Assembly: GCF_036689815.1 (NCBI RefSeq)
Contig: NZ_JBAHUR010000019.1
Span: 1 to 59,945, forward strand
Source: Magnetovibrio sp. PR-2
GTDB taxonomy: Bacteria > Pseudomonadota > Alphaproteobacteria > Rhodospirillales > Magnetovibrionaceae
Reading direction: 5' to 3'
Length of the DNA: 59,945 bases
The notes under the pieces are model-generated. The model searched no databases. It saw only the letters and a list, made by a program, of their open reading frames with translations, and was not told the origin of the DNA. The position numbers and the translations under genes were made by a program. This document shows, piece after piece, positions 27,018 to 35,275 of this stretch; the first letter of the stretch is position 1, and each line of letters starts with the position of its first letter.

Positions 27018-29207
27018 TCAACTCTCAATCAGGCGTTTGTAGACGCCATCTTCAGCGATCAAGGTTTCATGATTGCCCCTTTGAACAATTTTTCCACTTT
27101 CCATGACGATGATTTCATCACAGTCACGAATGGTGCTGAGCCGGTGTGCGATGACGATGCACGTACAGCCCCGTCGGCGAATGTTATCGACCACCATCTG
27201 TTCCGTGGTGGGATCCAAAGCACTTGTGGCTTCATCTAAGATCATCACGGCAGGATCCCCCACCAACGCACGGGCTATTTCGATGCGTTGGCGTTGGCCG
27301 CCACTAAAATTTCGCCCCATTTCTTCAACATTGTGATTATAGGCCTCGGGCCGTTCGTTCACATCGTTGTGGATCATGGCATCTTTTGCCGCTTGCACGA
27401 TGCGCACCTCTGGCATGGTTTCATCCCACAGCGTGATGTTGTCGGAAATTGAGCCTTCAAAGAGGGCGATGTCTTGATCGACCATAGCAACAGATGTGCG
27501 CAACACATGGCGGTGAATGGCTCCAAGATGTTTGCCGTCCAGCTCAATAACGCCCGACCATGGCTCATACAGTCCGGCCAGTAATTTACCCACCGTGGAT
27601 TTCCCACTTCCAGACCCCCCCACCAAAGCAACCCGCTGGCCGGGTTTTAGGCTCAAGCTAAAATCTTCGATCAAAGGGGGATTGGTCGGAATGAAGCCAA
27701 AGGTTAGGTTTTTAACGTCAATGGCGCCGGTGAGTTTTTCGCCGATTGTGACGTCGTCGGTTTCATCGGAAAATTCTTCGGCTTGGCTTTGGCGCAGGAC
27801 ATCGTCGATACGACCGAGATAACCTTGTGCTTCTTGAAATTGAGTACCCAACCCAACCAAGCTGTTTACAGGGGCGGAAAAATTGCTCAGCAGTGTTTGA
27901 AAGGCAATCAACATGCCAATTGTGATGGCGCCATCCATGACGCGCAACCCGCCAACCACCAAGACGGACGTGGTGGCAATCATACCCAGGAGAACCGGTA
28001 CCCCCATCAATAAAATGCGAAAACGTGTGAGCTCTTGTTCGGCGTTGACAACTTTGCTGTGATAGCCGGCCCAACGGTTGAAAAAAAGCCCATCGGTTCC
28101 GCTGGCTTTAATGTTGTCGATCATCTGTAAGCCTTGCATGGCAATGCCGGTTAGCTTGCCCTGATCCAACAACAGGCGTTGGTGGGCGTCTTGTAATTTC
28201 CGAGACACCAACACAAAAGCCAACAGGTTCATCATGGCAAAGCCAATGCCGATGACGGTCAGCACTGCATCATACTGCACCATAATCAGTGCATAGATCA
28301 CCATGGTCATCAAATTGAGAATTGCGACGGATAAGTCACCCGCAACCAGGTTGGCGACACGATCATTGAACTGAATGCGAGAGCCAATTTCGCCGCCATA
28401 TCGTTGGGCAAAAAAGCCAATGGGCAACCGGAGCACATGCCAAAAAAATTGGCTGGATGACGTTAACGACATTTTGGTTTGCAAACGCAGAAGATAGTGT
28501 TGTTGAAACCAGGTTAAGCCCGCGCGCAAAATGGCAACACCGATCATGGCGACGATCAACGGGGTCAGCCAATCGCTGAGCCCTTCGATCAAGATGTAAT
28601 CGATATACACACGGGTAAAGGCAGGCACTAAAAGTCCTGGAACCACAAGCCCAAGACTGATCACCACAATCAAAAGCATCGCCATGCGTGAACCGGCCAA
28701 GCGTTGACGCAGCCCCGCCGTCACGCTTGGGGGCTTTCCGCCGGGGACAAAATCGTCACTTGGTTCAAAAGCCAAAGCCACGCCAGTGAAGGCTTCGTCA
28801 AAATCCGCAAAGGCCACCTTGCGGGGGCCCGTAGCCGGGTCGTTGAGGAAAAAACCATCTTCGTCATAACCTTCAACAACAACAAAGTGATTGAAATTCC
28901 AAAAGACGACCATGGGAAAGGGAAGGTCTTTCAGGCCTTCCGGCTCTTTGCGAAATCCTTTGGCCTTTAAGCCATATGACTTGGCGGCTTTGACAATATT
29001 GCTGGCTTTTGTGCCATCGCGCGATATGCCGCAGTCGTAGCGAAGATTTTCCAAAGATACATATCGACCGTGGTAGCCTAATATCATCGCCAAGCATGCC
29101 GCACCGCACTCCACCACTTCCATTTGCAGCACAGTTGGTGTGCGAAAGCGCACGACATCTGATGCCTTTCCCATGATGCGGTTAAACAGGGGGGGGATCG
29201 CGTTCAT
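27018..29207 (-). CDS. NHLM-family peptidase-containing ABC transporter (C39 peptidase, permease, ATPase)
   Basis: A 729-residue protein. Residues about 22-145 are a C39 bacteriocin-processing peptidase with catalytic C34 (VECGAACLA), H107 (NFNHFVVVEG) and D123 (LNDPATG). A transmembrane domain (about 165-460) and an ATPase follow: Walker A VGGSGSGKST, signature NFSGGQRQR and Walker B VMILDEATSALD. C39 domains cut leader peptides after a double glycine while the transporter exports the product; the precursor encoded at 35030 has such a GG. It sits 18 bases after the HlyD-like gene in a four-gene minus-strand operon. Confidence 0.93.
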   Translation of the reverse strand: MNAIPPLFNRIMGKASDVVRFRTPTVLQMEVVECGAACLAMILGYHGRYVSLENLRYDCGISRDGTKASNIVKAAKSYGLKAKGFRKEPEGLKDLPFPMVVFWNFNHFVVVEGYDEDGFFLNDPATGPRKVAFADFDEAFTGVALAFEPSDDFVPGGKPPSVTAGLRQRLAGSRMAMLLIVVISLGLVVPGLLVPAFTRVYIDYILIEGLSDWLTPLIVAMIGVAILRAGLTWFQQHYLLRLQTKMSLTSSSQFFWHVLRLPIGFFAQRYGGEIGSRIQFNDRVANLVAGDLSVAILNLMTMVIYALIMVQYDAVLTVIGIGFAMMNLLAFVLVSRKLQDAHQRLLLDQGKLTGIAMQGLQMIDNIKASGTDGLFFNRWAGYHSKVVNAEQELTRFRILLMGVPVLLGMIATTSVLVVGGLRVMDGAITIGMLIAFQTLLSNFSAPVNSLVGLGTQFQEAQGYLGRIDDVLRQSQAEEFSDETDDVTIGEKLTGAIDVKNLTFGFIPTNPPLIEDFSLSLKPGQRVALVGGSGSGKSTVGKLLAGLYEPWSGVIELDGKHLGAIHRHVLRTSVAMVDQDIALFEGSISDNITLWDETMPEVRIVQAAKDAMIHNDVNERPEAYNHNVEEMGRNFSGGQRQRIEIARALVGDPAVMILDEATSALDPTTEQMVVDNIRRRGCTCIVIAHRLSTIRDCDEIIVMESGKIVQRGNHETLIAEDGVYKRLIES

Positions 29208-29225
29208 ACGGGGGTTAACTCACCT

Positions 29226-30527
29226 CTAGCTGATAGGGCCAAGCAATTGTTCCAATGCGGGGATCACGACGCTGATTAATCGCACCCGGCGCACGGTGAC
29301 CTTGGCGTCGGCGAGCGTGCCGGGGTTCATTTGTACATTCGGGCCTTGGGATGATGACCACTTAAATCCGGATGGCGTATCGGGGTTGCGGTGCAATTCG
29401 ACGGTAATTTCAAATGGCGCACCACCGCCGGATAAGGTTTCGACCAGCTTTTCATTTTTTAAAATGCGCGTCATGCCTTGGGATGTTGACGGAATTTCTG
29501 CGACACTTCTGACCTGACCTAGGATAAATCCATATTCTTCTTGTTTGACGGTGGAGGGCGAGATGTGCACATCCATGCCCGTTTTTATTTTTTTGCCATC
29601 CGTTGGGGCCACATACAGCACGGCGATCAGGTTGTTCGCTTCGTTTTGTGCTGATCCTGTCGCAACATTCGCGGACCGCGGTTGCGTGGGGAGAAGACTG
29701 AAAACGGAAACACCTGTGTCGACAATTTCTCCTGGGTTCAGCTTCAGCTCCACAATACGTCCGGTGTAGGGGCTGCGCAGGCGGGTGTTGCGTTCGTATT
29801 GGCCTTCTAAACTTTCCACCTCACGCCCCAGGACCAGGGACTTTAGGCGCAGATCCAGAATTTCGCGTTCCTTGGCAATGGCTAAGGTGCTTTCTTCGAG
29901 GTCGATTTCTTTCAGCGCGTTTTGTGATTTCGACAAATCTTCGCGGGCGGTGTTGATTTCAATTTTGGTGTCGATGACCTTTTGGGTTTGGATGTACCCT
30001 TTCTTTTGCAGCTTGCCTTCGTTGCGCGCTCGTTCTTCCAACCATTTTAAGCGGTCCGACAAAAAGCCAATGCTTTGTTGAACGTTGATGCGGCGTTGTT
30101 GCAAGACGGACAACTGGATGTCCATTTCGCGTTGATGAAAGGCTTGGACTTGTTCTAACTGCAACACCAATTCGGACAGCTCGGCCTTTTTCGAATTGAG
30201 TTGGTGTTCTAGGTCGGGCTGTTCGATGTGGGCAACCACATCCCCGGCCGTGACCTGTTCACCGGGACGGGCCTGGAAGGTTCTAATCCGGCCTTGGCTG
30301 GCCGACACGATGTCTAAAACACCCGATGGCGAAATTAAGATGCCTTGGCCGGCAACCTTGATCGGCACACTGCCAACAATACCCCACACAACACCAGAAA
30401 TCACGAAACAGACAAAAACGACCGCTGCGAACCAGCCCATGGGCGAGGTTACGCGAATGGCTTGGTCCAAATTTTCCGGCGTCGAAAGACGATCAACCGC
30501 AGCTTGACGGAAAATTTGTTTGCCCAT
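29226..30527 (-). CDS. NHLM-type secretion adaptor (HlyD family)
   Basis: A 433-residue membrane-fusion protein. Its start RLSTPENLDQAIRVTSPMGW is characteristic of the NHLP-system secretion protein; then one transmembrane helix (WFAAVVFVCFVISGVVWGIV), a lipoyl-like half (VHAHIEQPDL type), a long helical hairpin (about 110-215) and a beta-barrel region (LRSPYTGRIVELKLNPGEIV). It should bridge the inner-membrane ABC transporters to the outside. The ATG at 30527 with GGGAGA about 7 bases upstream replaces a longer frame starting at 30680. It is the first gene of the export operon. Confidence 0.9.
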   Translation of the reverse strand: MGKQIFRQAAVDRLSTPENLDQAIRVTSPMGWFAAVVFVCFVISGVVWGIVGSVPIKVAGQGILISPSGVLDIVSASQGRIRTFQARPGEQVTAGDVVAHIEQPDLEHQLNSKKAELSELVLQLEQVQAFHQREMDIQLSVLQQRRINVQQSIGFLSDRLKWLEERARNEGKLQKKGYIQTQKVIDTKIEINTAREDLSKSQNALKEIDLEESTLAIAKEREILDLRLKSLVLGREVESLEGQYERNTRLRSPYTGRIVELKLNPGEIVDTGVSVFSLLPTQPRSANVATGSAQNEANNLIAVLYVAPTDGKKIKTGMDVHISPSTVKQEEYGFILGQVRSVAEIPSTSQGMTRILKNEKLVETLSGGGAPFEITVELHRNPDTPSGFKWSSSQGPNVQMNPGTLADAKVTVRRVRLISVVIPALEQLLGPIS

Positions 30528-30755
30528 TCTTGTTTCTCCCCAAGGTCTCGCACAGCTGCATCTTTGTTGTTTATTTTGAGATGCTTGCACTATGGTGACA
30601 AAAGTTTGACCCGATTTATAGTTTTTTTTCCCAAATGAGCTCTCAGGGCGATTTTTTACTCTTGGGCCAGCGCCGATCAATGCTTAAATGAGTAGGGTTG
30701 ACGCGAAGCTGTTAACCGTCACAGCCAGGACGTTGTCTCGACTATTGAGGATCCC
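30528..30755. promoter_or_regulatory. Divergent promoter region of the RiPP locus
   Basis: These 228 bases separate the export operon (minus) from the two radical-SAM genes (plus), so promoters in both directions must lie here. The middle is AT-rich (about 30575-30660). I see no clear operator repeat. Confidence 0.5.
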
Positions 30756-32249
30756 ATGGACCACCCGGTAAGCCGCCGGACATCCCGAAAGACAGTGATC
30801 GCTGCCGCCCCCATCGGCAATGGCGGTGTCAGCGAGTTTATGCGCGTCAACGGCCGGGCGATGGCTTTTAATGGCCGGGATGGAGGCTTTTTACCCACAG
30901 TTGATCCTGATTTTGCAGCCCTTCTCGACCTCATTGCGGATCACGGCGGGTGGGATGACGGGTTGTTAAATGGTGAGAAGCCGACACCTGAGCTGAAAAC
31001 ATTTATAGATCAATGGTTGGTTGCCGGCCCCAACAGCTTGTCGGGCGGGTTCGAGTCTTATCTGAACTTACAGCAGCTGATCGTTTTTCCCGCCACCAGC
31101 TGCAACATGGCGTGTTCATATTGCAGCAATGGCCGTGGGGCATACAGTGGCCGTGAAACCGCCGGGTTGATGACCGTCGAGACAGCTGAAAATTTTGGGC
31201 GCTGGCTTAAAGCCGGAGCCGACGGACATTTGGCAAAAGACACACAACTGATTTTGTTGGGTGGAGAGCCCACCTTGGCGGTAGACGCCTGTGTAGAATT
31301 GATCCGCACGCAACACTCCAACACATGTGGTGGGGGCACCCATCGCGTCAAGCTGACCACCAATGGTTTGGTGATTGAGGAACGGTTGTTAACGGCGCTG
31401 AGCGAAAATACAGCCTTGAGCCTTGTTGGGTTCAGCCTGGACGGGGACGCAGAACGTCATGATCGGTTCCGCCCAGACACCAAAGGTCAAAATACGTTTG
31501 CGCGTATTGTTGAAAACTTGGAACGTGTTCGGCGCAAAGGCTTGCGCACAACCGTGACTGCCGTGGTGCCATATCCGTTTGATTTTATCGGAGCGTTCAA
31601 GGAACTTGAAGCTCTGGGTTTTGAACGCATCGAATTGAAAGCCGCAACCGTGAACGCCCACAATGCTGAATTCGGTCTTCGGGTTTTGCCCGATGACTGG
31701 CTGGAGATTTGGCGTGAACAGTATCTGGCTTATAGCGATTTTTTGATCGACAATATTGCAAACGGACAAGACCCGGCCATGTCGGAACGCCGTCATATCG
31801 TGCACCAAACATTTCAGACTTATGGCGGGGATGGGTTGTCGTGTGATGCGGGGACCAAACAACTGGCTTTGGCGCCGGATGGGCGGGTGTATCCTTGTGA
31901 TCGTTTCTTTGGCCGCGATGACTATGTCATGGGTGACTTTGCCCCCACTGACGATGCACCGAGGGGTGCAGGGTTGCACGAAGACAGCGTGCAACGCTAT
32001 CACCACAGCGTCGCTGAGGAAGGGCAAATCGTGCATAGCCACCCCTTGTGCAAATCTTGTGTTGCCCGCGAAATGTGTCGGGGGGGGTGTTACGGACATA
32101 ATCTCGATGCGCTCGGAAATATCAGCGCTGCCGAAGCCACACAGTGTGCCCAACGGCGCGATAAGTTGCGAATAGACCTCTATTACATTGCCCGGTTGGC
32201 CGAAGTTTCACCCACAGGCTTTCAAACGTTAGGGGGGCGCATTGGCTGA
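30756..32249 (+). CDS. Radical-SAM/SPASM peptide maturase 1
   Basis: A 497-residue enzyme. The radical-SAM cluster motif is CNMACSYC (CxxxCxxC) near residues 119-126, with LLGGEPTL downstream. The C-terminal SPASM region binds auxiliary Fe-S clusters: CDAGTKQLALAPDGRVYPCDRF, then CKSCVAREMCRGGCYGH and a final TQCAQ. SPASM enzymes modify ribosomal peptides through thioether, C-C or epimerisation chemistry. The N-terminal about 110 residues may recognise the leader peptide. It is coupled to maturase 2 by an 8-base overlap; both stand close to the double-glycine precursor, the likely substrate. Confidence 0.88.
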   Translation: MDHPVSRRTSRKTVIAAAPIGNGGVSEFMRVNGRAMAFNGRDGGFLPTVDPDFAALLDLIADHGGWDDGLLNGEKPTPELKTFIDQWLVAGPNSLSGGFESYLNLQQLIVFPATSCNMACSYCSNGRGAYSGRETAGLMTVETAENFGRWLKAGADGHLAKDTQLILLGGEPTLAVDACVELIRTQHSNTCGGGTHRVKLTTNGLVIEERLLTALSENTALSLVGFSLDGDAERHDRFRPDTKGQNTFARIVENLERVRRKGLRTTVTAVVPYPFDFIGAFKELEALGFERIELKAATVNAHNAEFGLRVLPDDWLEIWREQYLAYSDFLIDNIANGQDPAMSERRHIVHQTFQTYGGDGLSCDAGTKQLALAPDGRVYPCDRFFGRDDYVMGDFAPTDDAPRGAGLHEDSVQRYHHSVAEEGQIVHSHPLCKSCVAREMCRGGCYGHNLDALGNISAAEATQCAQRRDKLRIDLYYIARLAEVSPTGFQTLGGRIG

Positions 32250-33627
32250 TCCCTGTTTCCATATAGCGACCACCCATTGTTTCGGTGATCAGAACCATTT
32301 ATTGGATATTCAGTTCGGTGATGACCGACTGGTGTTTGACGGGATGCGCCGGGGCCTTTATGCAGATCTGCCCGCAGATTTATGCGCCGTTCTCGATGGG
32401 CAAAAAACGGACCCGTCAAACCCTGAAATAGCGCGCTGGGTTGCGACTTTAAACGATTGGACTATTTCCCCCGCCCCAGAACAGCCCCTAACAACCAACG
32501 AAGAGCGCGGCCCACGTTTTTTCACTGTGTACCCTGCGGGTGCGTGCAATTTGGCTTGTGGATACTGTTATAACGACCGGGGCCGTTTTGGCGGTCACGG
32601 CGTGATGATGAGCGACGAAACCGCTGAACAATCCCTGGCCTATTTGAAAGATCATTTTTCCAAAACCAACTGGCCGCAAGTGCAAGTGACACTGTTGGGG
32701 GGCGAGCCCACGACCAATCCCAAAGTGGTGAATTTTTTGGCCCGTGAAGTGTTAGCCTTAAATACACAACCCAATATGCCGGTCATTGATTTGGTGATCG
32801 ACAGCAATGGCGTGGCCTGGGATCAAACGGAGCTCTTTGAAATCTTACGGCCACATGCCAAACGTGTTTTGGTTGAATTGAGCCTTGACGGATTAGCGGA
32901 GCGACACGATGCCCAACGCCCCCGCACCAACGGGGGTGGTTCTCACGATCACGTCGTGGCGACGGCCAAACGGTTGCAAGACTTAGATATCAGCGTGCGC
33001 ATCGTCGCCGTTGCGCCGCCTCCGTTTGAGTTTGTCACGATTGGTGAAGAGCTTCTGGCGCAAGGCTTCACAGATTTTCGCATCAATCAATTGGAAGCCT
33101 ATCAATTCGGAACAGGGGAAGAAATTGAACGGGGCTTTCGCGATTGGGCCCAGCGCTATGAATCCTATGCGAAGTGGACGTTGAGGCACAAACAAGCGGG
33201 CTTGGATTTTTATTCGGACTTGGATCAAAGCCGCGATAAAATATTGCGCATGTTAAGTGCTCCGGTCTCGCCCTATGCCTGTAATGCGGGGCGAAAGTTG
33301 ATCGGAATTTCTGCCGAAGGCCAGATTGCGCCGTGTGATCGTTTTTTTGATCTCGATGGCTATCATTTGGGTTCAGTCGCAGATCCAAACAAAACAAATT
33401 CAGCACATTGGCTGGAACAACTTGCCGACGATGGTCACCCCATGGACGGTGACGGGGATTGTTCGCGCTGTTTTGCGCGTTGGAAATGCCGTGGGGGTTG
33501 TTATGCGAAGCAAGTCCGGCGACCAGGTGGCTTAGGCGATATTGAACGCAAGGACTGCCCCTTTATCCGTCATCGATTTGCCGTTGATCTTTGGTATACA
33601 GCAAAGGTCAGCCTGATGGCGTCGTGA
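32242..33627 (+). CDS. Radical-SAM/SPASM peptide maturase 2
   Basis: A 461-residue paralogue of the preceding enzyme: radical-SAM motif CNLACGYC (CxxxCxxC), LLGGEPTT, and SPASM motifs (CNAGRKLIGISAEGQIAPCDRF, then CSRCFARWKCRGGCYAK and a final DCPF). The start is a TTG at 32242, supported by an AGGGGGG ribosome-binding site about 5 bases upstream, inside the end of maturase 1. The similarity of the two suggests a duplication with each acting on a different site of the peptide, or a heterodimer. Its 3' end overlaps the convergent HD-domain gene by 20 bases. Confidence 0.87.
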   Translation: MADPCFHIATTHCFGDQNHLLDIQFGDDRLVFDGMRRGLYADLPADLCAVLDGQKTDPSNPEIARWVATLNDWTISPAPEQPLTTNEERGPRFFTVYPAGACNLACGYCYNDRGRFGGHGVMMSDETAEQSLAYLKDHFSKTNWPQVQVTLLGGEPTTNPKVVNFLAREVLALNTQPNMPVIDLVIDSNGVAWDQTELFEILRPHAKRVLVELSLDGLAERHDAQRPRTNGGGSHDHVVATAKRLQDLDISVRIVAVAPPPFEFVTIGEELLAQGFTDFRINQLEAYQFGTGEEIERGFRDWAQRYESYAKWTLRHKQAGLDFYSDLDQSRDKILRMLSAPVSPYACNAGRKLIGISAEGQIAPCDRFFDLDGYHLGSVADPNKTNSAHWLEQLADDGHPMDGDGDCSRCFARWKCRGGCYAKQVRRPGGLGDIERKDCPFIRHRFAVDLWYTAKVSLMAS

Positions 33628-34138
33628 TCAATTCAAAACGGGGATAAGCTTTAAATTGCTGCTGGGCCATTTCAATGGTTTCAGCACGTTTGGCCACATC
33701 GCTAGACAGGCGATTGATGTTGGGTTCAATGCCAATGCGCCACAAATCCAACCGATCGGAATCCCAACACAGTTGGATGGTGGGGTCGTCATGGCTGCGC
33801 GCCTTGGAATGATCGGCGCATGCGCGGGCCAACAGGTCCAGTTGCTTGGGGGTGCAGGTAAACCAGTCTCCGTTTTTGGTGCGTATAAAGTCGGCGGCAC
33901 GTGATCCATGCTGGGGGTCCGCACCGTCCGTTGTGCGTTCAATGTCGTGAAGTATTGCAAATAGCCCGACAACGTCACGATCAACTGAACGTTTGGATCC
34001 CGTCTGATCGCATAAATATTGCCCAAGGGTATACACCCGCACCCAATGGGCAAGGCCATGAATACTGTCAAGCGGCAGGTGGAAATGTTGAGAGGCGATC
34101 TGAACGAGGCGTTCGACATCATAAACAGGTGTGCTCAT
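33608..34138 (-). CDS. HD-domain phosphohydrolase-like protein
   Basis: A 176-residue protein with the metal-binding pattern of HD hydrolases: HGLAHWVRV (first His), LFAILHDIERTTDG (the HD pair) and a later Asp in RACADHSKARSHDD. Such proteins remove phosphates from nucleotides or related compounds. It overlaps the upstream ART-like gene by 4 bases (ATGA), so the two are coupled. Its presence inside a RiPP cluster is unusual; it may serve immunity or remove a nucleotide-type modification, which is guesswork. Confidence 0.7.
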   Translation of the reverse strand: MSTPVYDVERLVQIASQHFHLPLDSIHGLAHWVRVYTLGQYLCDQTGSKRSVDRDVVGLFAILHDIERTTDGADPQHGSRAADFIRTKNGDWFTCTPKQLDLLARACADHSKARSHDDPTIQLCWDSDRLDLWRIGIEPNINRLSSDVAKRAETIEMAQQQFKAYPRFELITTPSG

Positions 34139-34908
34139 ATCAGCCCCCCAATCGCCAAGACCGCATCAAAACGATCGCGTTTGTCGCCCTCAGGTGTGAC
34201 GGTCGTGACATCCTGACCGAGATCGACAGGGGACGGCACAATGATTTCCGGCACCAGTGGGAATAAGGCATGGCGTGCGTAGAAATCTTCTACAGATTTG
34301 TGCAGATGATCGAATGCGCGGCCTTGGTGCGCGGTGAAAACAAAATCGAGATACGCAGACATATGTCCATGATGGACGGCTTGGACGTAGGCCCAAATGA
34401 TTTGACTGGCTTGGGCGGGCGGGAACAAGTGGCTCATATAGACATCAACAGCCTGCTGAAATTTATCAGATTGCTCGCGGACATCGCGGGCTGTTATGCG
34501 AAAGACTTTGAGAATGTCTGCGAAATCATGCGCGGCAAACAGGGAGCCTTTGGCCTGGATCACGGTTTGAGATTTTGCGCGGGATAACACGACCCCGTGC
34601 CCATCAGGATGGGCGGCGTCAATGGTGGCAAAGCCGGGGGTGAAAAATACCCCAGTGCCCAAGCCGAGCATCCGATCAAATGAATACGTGTTGGTATCTT
34701 TCAAACTGGTCAACTGACCACTTTGAAGAATGACGGGCAATGCGGCGGGTGGGCAACAATGGACCAGGGAAAATGAAAGCCGGTCATTGTCATGGTCAAC
34801 GTTGGGCGCCAATTGTGACAGATATCTTTCCGCGTTGTTGTGCAATCGATCAGGCTGGGTGGCAAATGCATGCTGCATGCGCGAGATATCCATAAAAAAA
34901 TAAGGCAT
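34135..34908 (-). CDS. Unknown protein, weakly ADP-ribosyltransferase-like
   Basis: A 257-residue protein. Residues about 45-100 read LVHCCPPAALPVILQSGQLTS and LGLGTGVFFTPGF, the form of an ADP-ribosyltransferase start (a His that holds NAD, then an xxxILxxGxL helix, as in DarT-type and related folds). The catalytic Glu cannot be assigned by eye. Coupled to the HD protein by a 4-base overlap, it could form a modification/removal pair. The start could also be at the internal ATG codons at 34893 or 34878. It is divergent from the precursor gene. Confidence 0.5.
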   Translation of the reverse strand: MPYFFMDISRMQHAFATQPDRLHNNAERYLSQLAPNVDHDNDRLSFSLVHCCPPAALPVILQSGQLTSLKDTNTYSFDRMLGLGTGVFFTPGFATIDAAHPDGHGVVLSRAKSQTVIQAKGSLFAAHDFADILKVFRITARDVREQSDKFQQAVDVYMSHLFPPAQASQIIWAYVQAVHHGHMSAYLDFVFTAHQGRAFDHLHKSVEDFYARHALFPLVPEIIVPSPVDLGQDVTTVTPEGDKRDRFDAVLAIGGLI

Positions 34909-34953
34909 ATCATCTTGTATGATTTAATATGTGATGTTAGCCTAATTATCGTA

Positions 34954-35025
34954 TTCAATCAGCCAAAGTATTTGTTATTCAATCAGTTTAATTTTGTACT
35001 ATCCAATCAGCCAAAAAGCGGAGGG
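34954..35025 (+). repeat. Three 24-bp tandem repeats in front of the precursor gene
   Basis: The nonamer T(T/C)CAATCAG occurs at 34954-34962, 34978-34986 and 35002-35010, exactly 24 bases apart; copies one and three also share the following CCAAA. The repeats fill an AT-rich promoter region and end at the GGAGGG ribosome-binding site of the precursor. They look like operator or activator sites lying on nearly the same DNA face. Confidence 0.7.
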
Positions 35026-35029
35026 TTAT

Positions 35030-35215
35030 ATGGCCGACGATAAGAAAGATGAAGAACTGTCCGAAGACGATCTCGATAACGTGTCAGGTGGTCGTGGAGC
35101 AACTTTAGATCCCAAAAAAATTGGCGGCATTAAACCTGCCGGTGATCTTGGTTCAGCAAGTGCCGAAGAAACGGGTGGCGCACGTTGCGGCATGGCATTC
35201 CAGTGTGATGCTTAA
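35030..35215 (+). CDS. RiPP precursor peptide with double-glycine leader
   Basis: A 61-residue peptide starting at ATG 35030 with GGAGGG a few bases upstream. The leader MADDKKDEELSEDDLDNVSGG is acidic and ends in the LxxDxLDxVSGG form that C39 peptidases cleave after the GG (residues 20-21). The predicted core is residues 22-61 (40 residues): RGATLDPKKIGGIKPAGDL, a Ser/Ala/Glu stretch, then GGARCGMAFQCDA with the only two cysteines at 53 and 59. Two SPASM enzymes, a B12 radical-SAM enzyme and the NHLM exporter surround it. A terminator follows 33 bases after the stop. I cannot match the core to any known RiPP. Confidence 0.85.
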   Translation: MADDKKDEELSEDDLDNVSGGRGATLDPKKIGGIKPAGDLGSASAEETGGARCGMAFQCDA

Positions 35216-35248
35216 CGCAAAGCCTACGTTTCCCATAAGACCGTAAGA

Positions 35249-35275
35249 AAGGGGGCCTCGCGGCTCCCTTTTTTT
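35249..35275 (+). terminator. Terminator of the precursor gene
   Basis: A 9-bp stem with one G:T pair: AAGGGGGCC (35249-35257), loop TCGC, GGCTCCCTT (35262-35270), then T to 35275. The T-run reaches the stop codon of the convergent B12 radical-SAM gene (35274-35276). Confidence 0.88.
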
